From positions 930,001-994,000 of the forward strand of contig NZ_CP050954.1 of NCBI RefSeq assembly GCF_012273015.1: DNA of 64,000 nucleotides, written 5' to 3'. The notes below the pieces were generated by a model. That model was not told the DNA's origin. It ran no database searches and was given only the letters and a program-made list of their open reading frames with translations. The position numbers and the translations under genes were made by a program. Each line of letters opens with the position of its first letter. Position 1 is the stretch's first letter. Of this stretch, positions 61,365 through 64,000 are shown one piece after another. This DNA comes from Hymenobacter sp. BT18. Its GTDB lineage: Bacteria; Bacteroidota; Bacteroidia; Cytophagales; Hymenobacteraceae.

Positions 61365-62351
61365 ATGTTTCATCCATTGCGGCTGCTCGTGGGCGGCCTA
61401 ACTGCCGCGCTGCTTTGCGTGGCGAACGATGCGTTAGCACAGTCTGCCACTCCTGCTTTGCCCAACCGGTTGCCGTTGCTGGGAGGCCGGGTTTACCTGA
61501 ACTTCCCGGCCAGCGCTGTCAGCTCAGCCCGGCCGGTGGATATCATGTCGGCCAAGCCCGACGAGCAGCTGGAAACCCGCGTCGTACTCGATTTCGACAA
61601 GAGCCGGGTAGTATTCTTTGCGCAGGAACTGTTTCGGCTGGCTGACAATCGTTTTACCGAAGAAGCCGCCCGGTTTAAGTCCGAGCCGTTTACCGCTACG
61701 CCCCACGTTGTCCGCACTACCGATTCCCTGACGGCGGTAGTAAGCCTAGCCGCCCGCCCTGATACCAGCGAATCGGCCATCTTGCTGCAGCGGCTGCTGG
61801 TGCGCACCCTCGACAACACGGTGTTTGAGGTGGATGCCTACGTGAATCCGGCGGGCTTCCAGCGCCGCACCGAATTCGATGCCCTGGCCACGGCCGTGTT
61901 CAACACCATCCGGCCGGGCCGGCGTCTGCTCAACCTGCGGGCCCGCACGGAAACCCACGACGAACTGGTTTTTCAGCTCCCGGATAACTACTACGTGAGT
62001 CGCCGCCACAGCTATGACTTCTACGTGTACAACATTTGGCCGCTCACGCCTCTGCTTTCAACTACCGAAAACCGCATTCTGGTGTACCTGGGCGACCACC
62101 CCAGCCCCATGTATCGGGACGAACGCCTGGACCCCGCCGATGCCCCGCTTACTGATGGCCGTTTTCTGGGCAAACCCCTCCGGTGGATGAATTTCAGCCA
62201 ACCCCAGCAGCAGCTATACTGGCGCGAACAGGTGGTACCGGATGCCCTGAGCAAACAGCGCCTGGGCGCCCACGTCGTCATCAGCAGCAATTCTCCCGAC
62301 CAACTCAACGGGCTCACGAAGGTGGCCGAAGCCATTACCCGCAAAAAGTAG
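61365..62351 (+). CDS. Hypothetical exported protein
   Basis: The 328-residue protein has a signal peptide (ending NDALAQ) and two repeated strand-rich halves, each with a [F/Y]-rich segment (VVFFAQELFRL, DFYVYNIWPL). A general similarity in plan to the product of 9257-10180 is noted, but the proteins share little sequence. No family can be named. The next gene starts 18 bp downstream. Confidence 0.65.
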   Translation: MFHPLRLLVGGLTAALLCVANDALAQSATPALPNRLPLLGGRVYLNFPASAVSSARPVDIMSAKPDEQLETRVVLDFDKSRVVFFAQELFRLADNRFTEEAARFKSEPFTATPHVVRTTDSLTAVVSLAARPDTSESAILLQRLLVRTLDNTVFEVDAYVNPAGFQRRTEFDALATAVFNTIRPGRRLLNLRARTETHDELVFQLPDNYYVSRRHSYDFYVYNIWPLTPLLSTTENRILVYLGDHPSPMYRDERLDPADAPLTDGRFLGKPLRWMNFSQPQQQLYWREQVVPDALSKQRLGAHVVISSNSPDQLNGLTKVAEAITRKK

Positions 62352-62369
62352 CACCGCCCCTCTCTCCCT

Positions 62370-62831
62370 ATGCCCCTCATACCCGACCATCTGCTCAATC
62401 GACTGGCTCAGCAGCAATTGCCGTGGGGATGGGCTTGGGTATGGTTTGCCGCGTTGCCCGTGGCGGCGCAACAGGCTCAGCTGGCTGAGTTGGCGAGCTA
62501 CATTCAACAGGCACACCCCAACCCCACCCCGGCGCTGGTGCAGCAAGCGGTTGCCGAAGCCCCCATGAAGCCGACGGCCACTCCGCTGGTCCTGCTGCGG
62601 GTGCACCCGCTCCCCCAGGCCCTCACCAGCATTCAGCAGCTGCCGGCCTCTGAGTACCCCAACGCATTTCGGGCGCTGCTGAGCGTGTTTCGTGTGGCCG
62701 ACGACGACCGCCGCCGTACCCAGTGCCAGCACGGCTGCTCCCATGATTGGCATAATCTCCCACCTGCCCCCTACCATTCCGACCGCCTGACACTACCATT
62801 CTGGTATGGTGCTTGGCACCGAGACAATTGA
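62370..62831 (+). CDS. DUF5958-like protein
   Basis: The 153-residue protein has a helical region beginning LNRLAQQQLPWGWAWVWFAALP, then MKPTATPLVLL and a C-terminal RRRTQCQHGCSHDWHNL. The last two segments resemble the DUF5958 pattern (a TPxxLL segment, then CxxxCxHxxH). The assignment is from memory of the family and is not certain. It is likely co-transcribed with the preceding gene. Confidence 0.55.
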   Translation: MPLIPDHLLNRLAQQQLPWGWAWVWFAALPVAAQQAQLAELASYIQQAHPNPTPALVQQAVAEAPMKPTATPLVLLRVHPLPQALTSIQQLPASEYPNAFRALLSVFRVADDDRRRTQCQHGCSHDWHNLPPAPYHSDRLTLPFWYGAWHRDN

Positions 62832-62960
62832 CTCCAACATCAAAAACAGCCTAAAGACAGCCACAGAGGCACTTTACCGAACCAAATTGCCTGTCTGGCA
62901 GAGCCTGTGTACCTGTAACCGCAACTGTTTCACTTGTTGCGGCCTGAGGCCACTGTTACC

Positions 62961-63728
62961 ATGACAACGCTATATGTCTTGCTGGGTTTTGTATTGATTT
63001 TCCTGTGTATAGGCCTGTGCATTGCGCAGGAGTACGAGCGGGCCATTGTGTTTCGGCTGGGGCGCTACGTGGGGCGGCGCGGACCGGGACTGTACTGGAT
63101 TATTCCGTTCATTGAGCGCCGCACTACGGTTGACATTCGCACCAAAACCGTGGACCTGGAACAACAGGAAACCATTACCAAGGACAGCGTAACCATCAAG
63201 GTAAATGCGGTGCTATGGTTCCGGGTTATTAACCCCGAGGATGCCATTATCAAAGTGGCCAACTTCAACCAGGCAGTGTATCAGCTGTCCGTTACGGCCC
63301 TGCGCAACATCATCGGGCAGCACCAGCTGGACGAGGTACTGAAGGAGCGGGAGCAAATAAACCGCACCCTGCAGCAACTCGTGGATGCCGCTACTGAGCC
63401 CTGGGGCGTGAAGATTGAAATGGTAGAAATCAAGGACGTGGAAATTCCGGAGTCCATGCAGCGTGCCATGGCCCGCGAGGCCGAGGCTATCCGCGAAAAG
63501 CGCGCCCGCATCATCAAGGCCGAAGCCGAGCTGGAAGCTTCCCTCAAGCTTACGCAGGGTGCCAAACAGATGGAAGAAAGTCCGATGGCTCTGGAGCTGC
63601 GCCGCATGCAGATGCTGTCCGAAATCGGTATTGACAACAACACGACCACCGTGGTGCTCATTCCCTCCGATTTCACCAACCTGGCCCGTAACCTCACGCA
63701 AGCAGCCACGCCCACAGCCGTAGGGTAA
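62961..63728 (+). CDS. Slipin (SPFH/stomatin-like protein)
   Basis: The 255-residue protein has a short N-terminal membrane helix (VLLGFVLIFLCIGLCI) and a stomatin/SPFH domain with the segments AIVFRLGRYVGRRGPGLYWI, VDLEQQETITKDSVTIKVNAVLWFRV and VEIPESMQRAMAREAEA. It is a member of the slipin subgroup, which oligomerises on the inner membrane and organises partner proteases or channels. No partner NfeD protein lies next to it in the window. The ATG at 62961 is the family start. Confidence 0.92.
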   Translation: MTTLYVLLGFVLIFLCIGLCIAQEYERAIVFRLGRYVGRRGPGLYWIIPFIERRTTVDIRTKTVDLEQQETITKDSVTIKVNAVLWFRVINPEDAIIKVANFNQAVYQLSVTALRNIIGQHQLDEVLKEREQINRTLQQLVDAATEPWGVKIEMVEIKDVEIPESMQRAMAREAEAIREKRARIIKAEAELEASLKLTQGAKQMEESPMALELRRMQMLSEIGIDNNTTTVVLIPSDFTNLARNLTQAATPTAVG

Positions 63729-63805
63729 ACGTTGCGCCAGACTACAACGCACATTTGGCCGGGGGCCCGAATGTGCGTTTCTTGTAGCTTCCTCCCCTAT
63801 CCCCT

Positions 63806-64000
63806 ATGAAGAACCTATGGCTGTGGCTACTGTTTGGCTTGCTCTTGGGCGGGGAGGCAACGGCGCAAACCCCTGAAAGCATCGATCCGGCCGCGCCGCC
63901 CGTGCAGGTCGTCATCGTGGGCACGGTGCACAAAGCCACCCGCCGCTTCACCCCTGATTCGGTAGCCCGCATTCTGCAGCGCGTGCAGCCCGACTTGCTA
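63806..64000 (+). CDS. Partial exported protein cut by the right edge
   Basis: An open frame starting with ATG at 63806 (MKNLWLWLLFGLLLGGEATAQ, a signal peptide) continues to the end of the window, giving at least 65 residues. VVIVGTVHKATRRFTPDS recalls the start of TraB/GumN-like domains (GTxH). The rest is outside the window, so no firm call can be made. Confidence 0.55.
   Translation, partial: MKNLWLWLLFGLLLGGEATAQTPESIDPAAPPVQVVIVGTVHKATRRFTPDSVARILQRVQPDLL

Overview
The window looks like a chromosomal stretch from a high-GC member of the Bacteroidota, most likely Hymenobacter or a close relative. The evidence is indirect but consistent. Two proteins end in type IX secretion (T9SS) sorting domains. 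There are Bacteroidota-type families (DUF4296 lipoprotein, Bat-like DUF58/vWA genes, a fused transaldolase-glucose-6-phosphate isomerase, CtlX). Several genes follow TAnnTTTG-type promoter elements. No rRNA, tRNA, CRISPR array, insertion sequence or phage module was recognised.

Layout. 0-5.7 kb: a DUF922 protease-like protein, the tRNA-binding protein CsaA, a DUF4296 lipoprotein, a three-gene Bat-like block (DUF58, membrane protein, vWA protein), a YggS-type PLP protein and a DUF423 membrane protein. 5.7-12 kb: hutI, a T9SS cargo protein, a 2H phosphoesterase, nicotinamidase, a glycosyltransferase and a cold-shock gene. 12.4-20 kb: malate:quinone oxidoreductase, the transaldolase/PGI fusion, CtlX, a flavin monooxygenase-like protein and a PAP2 phosphatase. 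21-27 kb: a second cold-shock gene with the same leader as the first, GNAT and NmrA proteins, a small membrane/cytochrome-b-like operon, an F420-type NADP oxidoreductase and a YkvA protein. 27.1-28.74 kb: a small accessory island holding two orphan genes of unusual composition (one frameshifted), a duplicated 5' fragment of the oxidoreductase gene and paired hairpins. 28.7-43.7 kb: hutU, a very large modular GH81 beta-1,3-glucanase (laminarinase), an MBL hydrolase, a DUF4097 protein, hutG, YebC and a beta-lactamase-like hydrolase. 43.7-64 kb: metallo-hydrolase, peptidase, RluF, YiaA and TonB receptor genes, then a dispersed biotin cluster (bioB, bioF, bioD, bioA plus a ketosynthase-like gene overlapping bioA), an M28 peptidase, a slipin and a truncated gene at the right edge.

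How the genes work together. hutU, hutI and hutG (histidine to glutamate) are all on the minus strand but lie about 35 kb apart; hutH was not seen. bioF, bioD, bioA and bioB make biotin from a pimeloyl precursor; bioC and bioH were not seen, and a ketosynthase homologue is coupled to bioA. The GH81 enzyme is built for surface or extracellular attack on beta-1,3-glucan (catalytic domain, repeated CBM6 and Ig modules, a CBM56-like module, a T9SS tail).

The most unusual feature is a set of palindromic intergenic elements. Eight of them lie between 43.7 and 61.3 kb, in at least three sequence families, and they fill most gaps of the biotin region; a ninth, unrelated one lies at 4.4 kb. They have the form of REP/MITE-like non-autonomous repeats, and no transposase that could move them is present here. 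The second notable signal is the 27-29 kb island, where an orphan gene sits directly behind a duplicated promoter and 5' end of a neighbouring gene.
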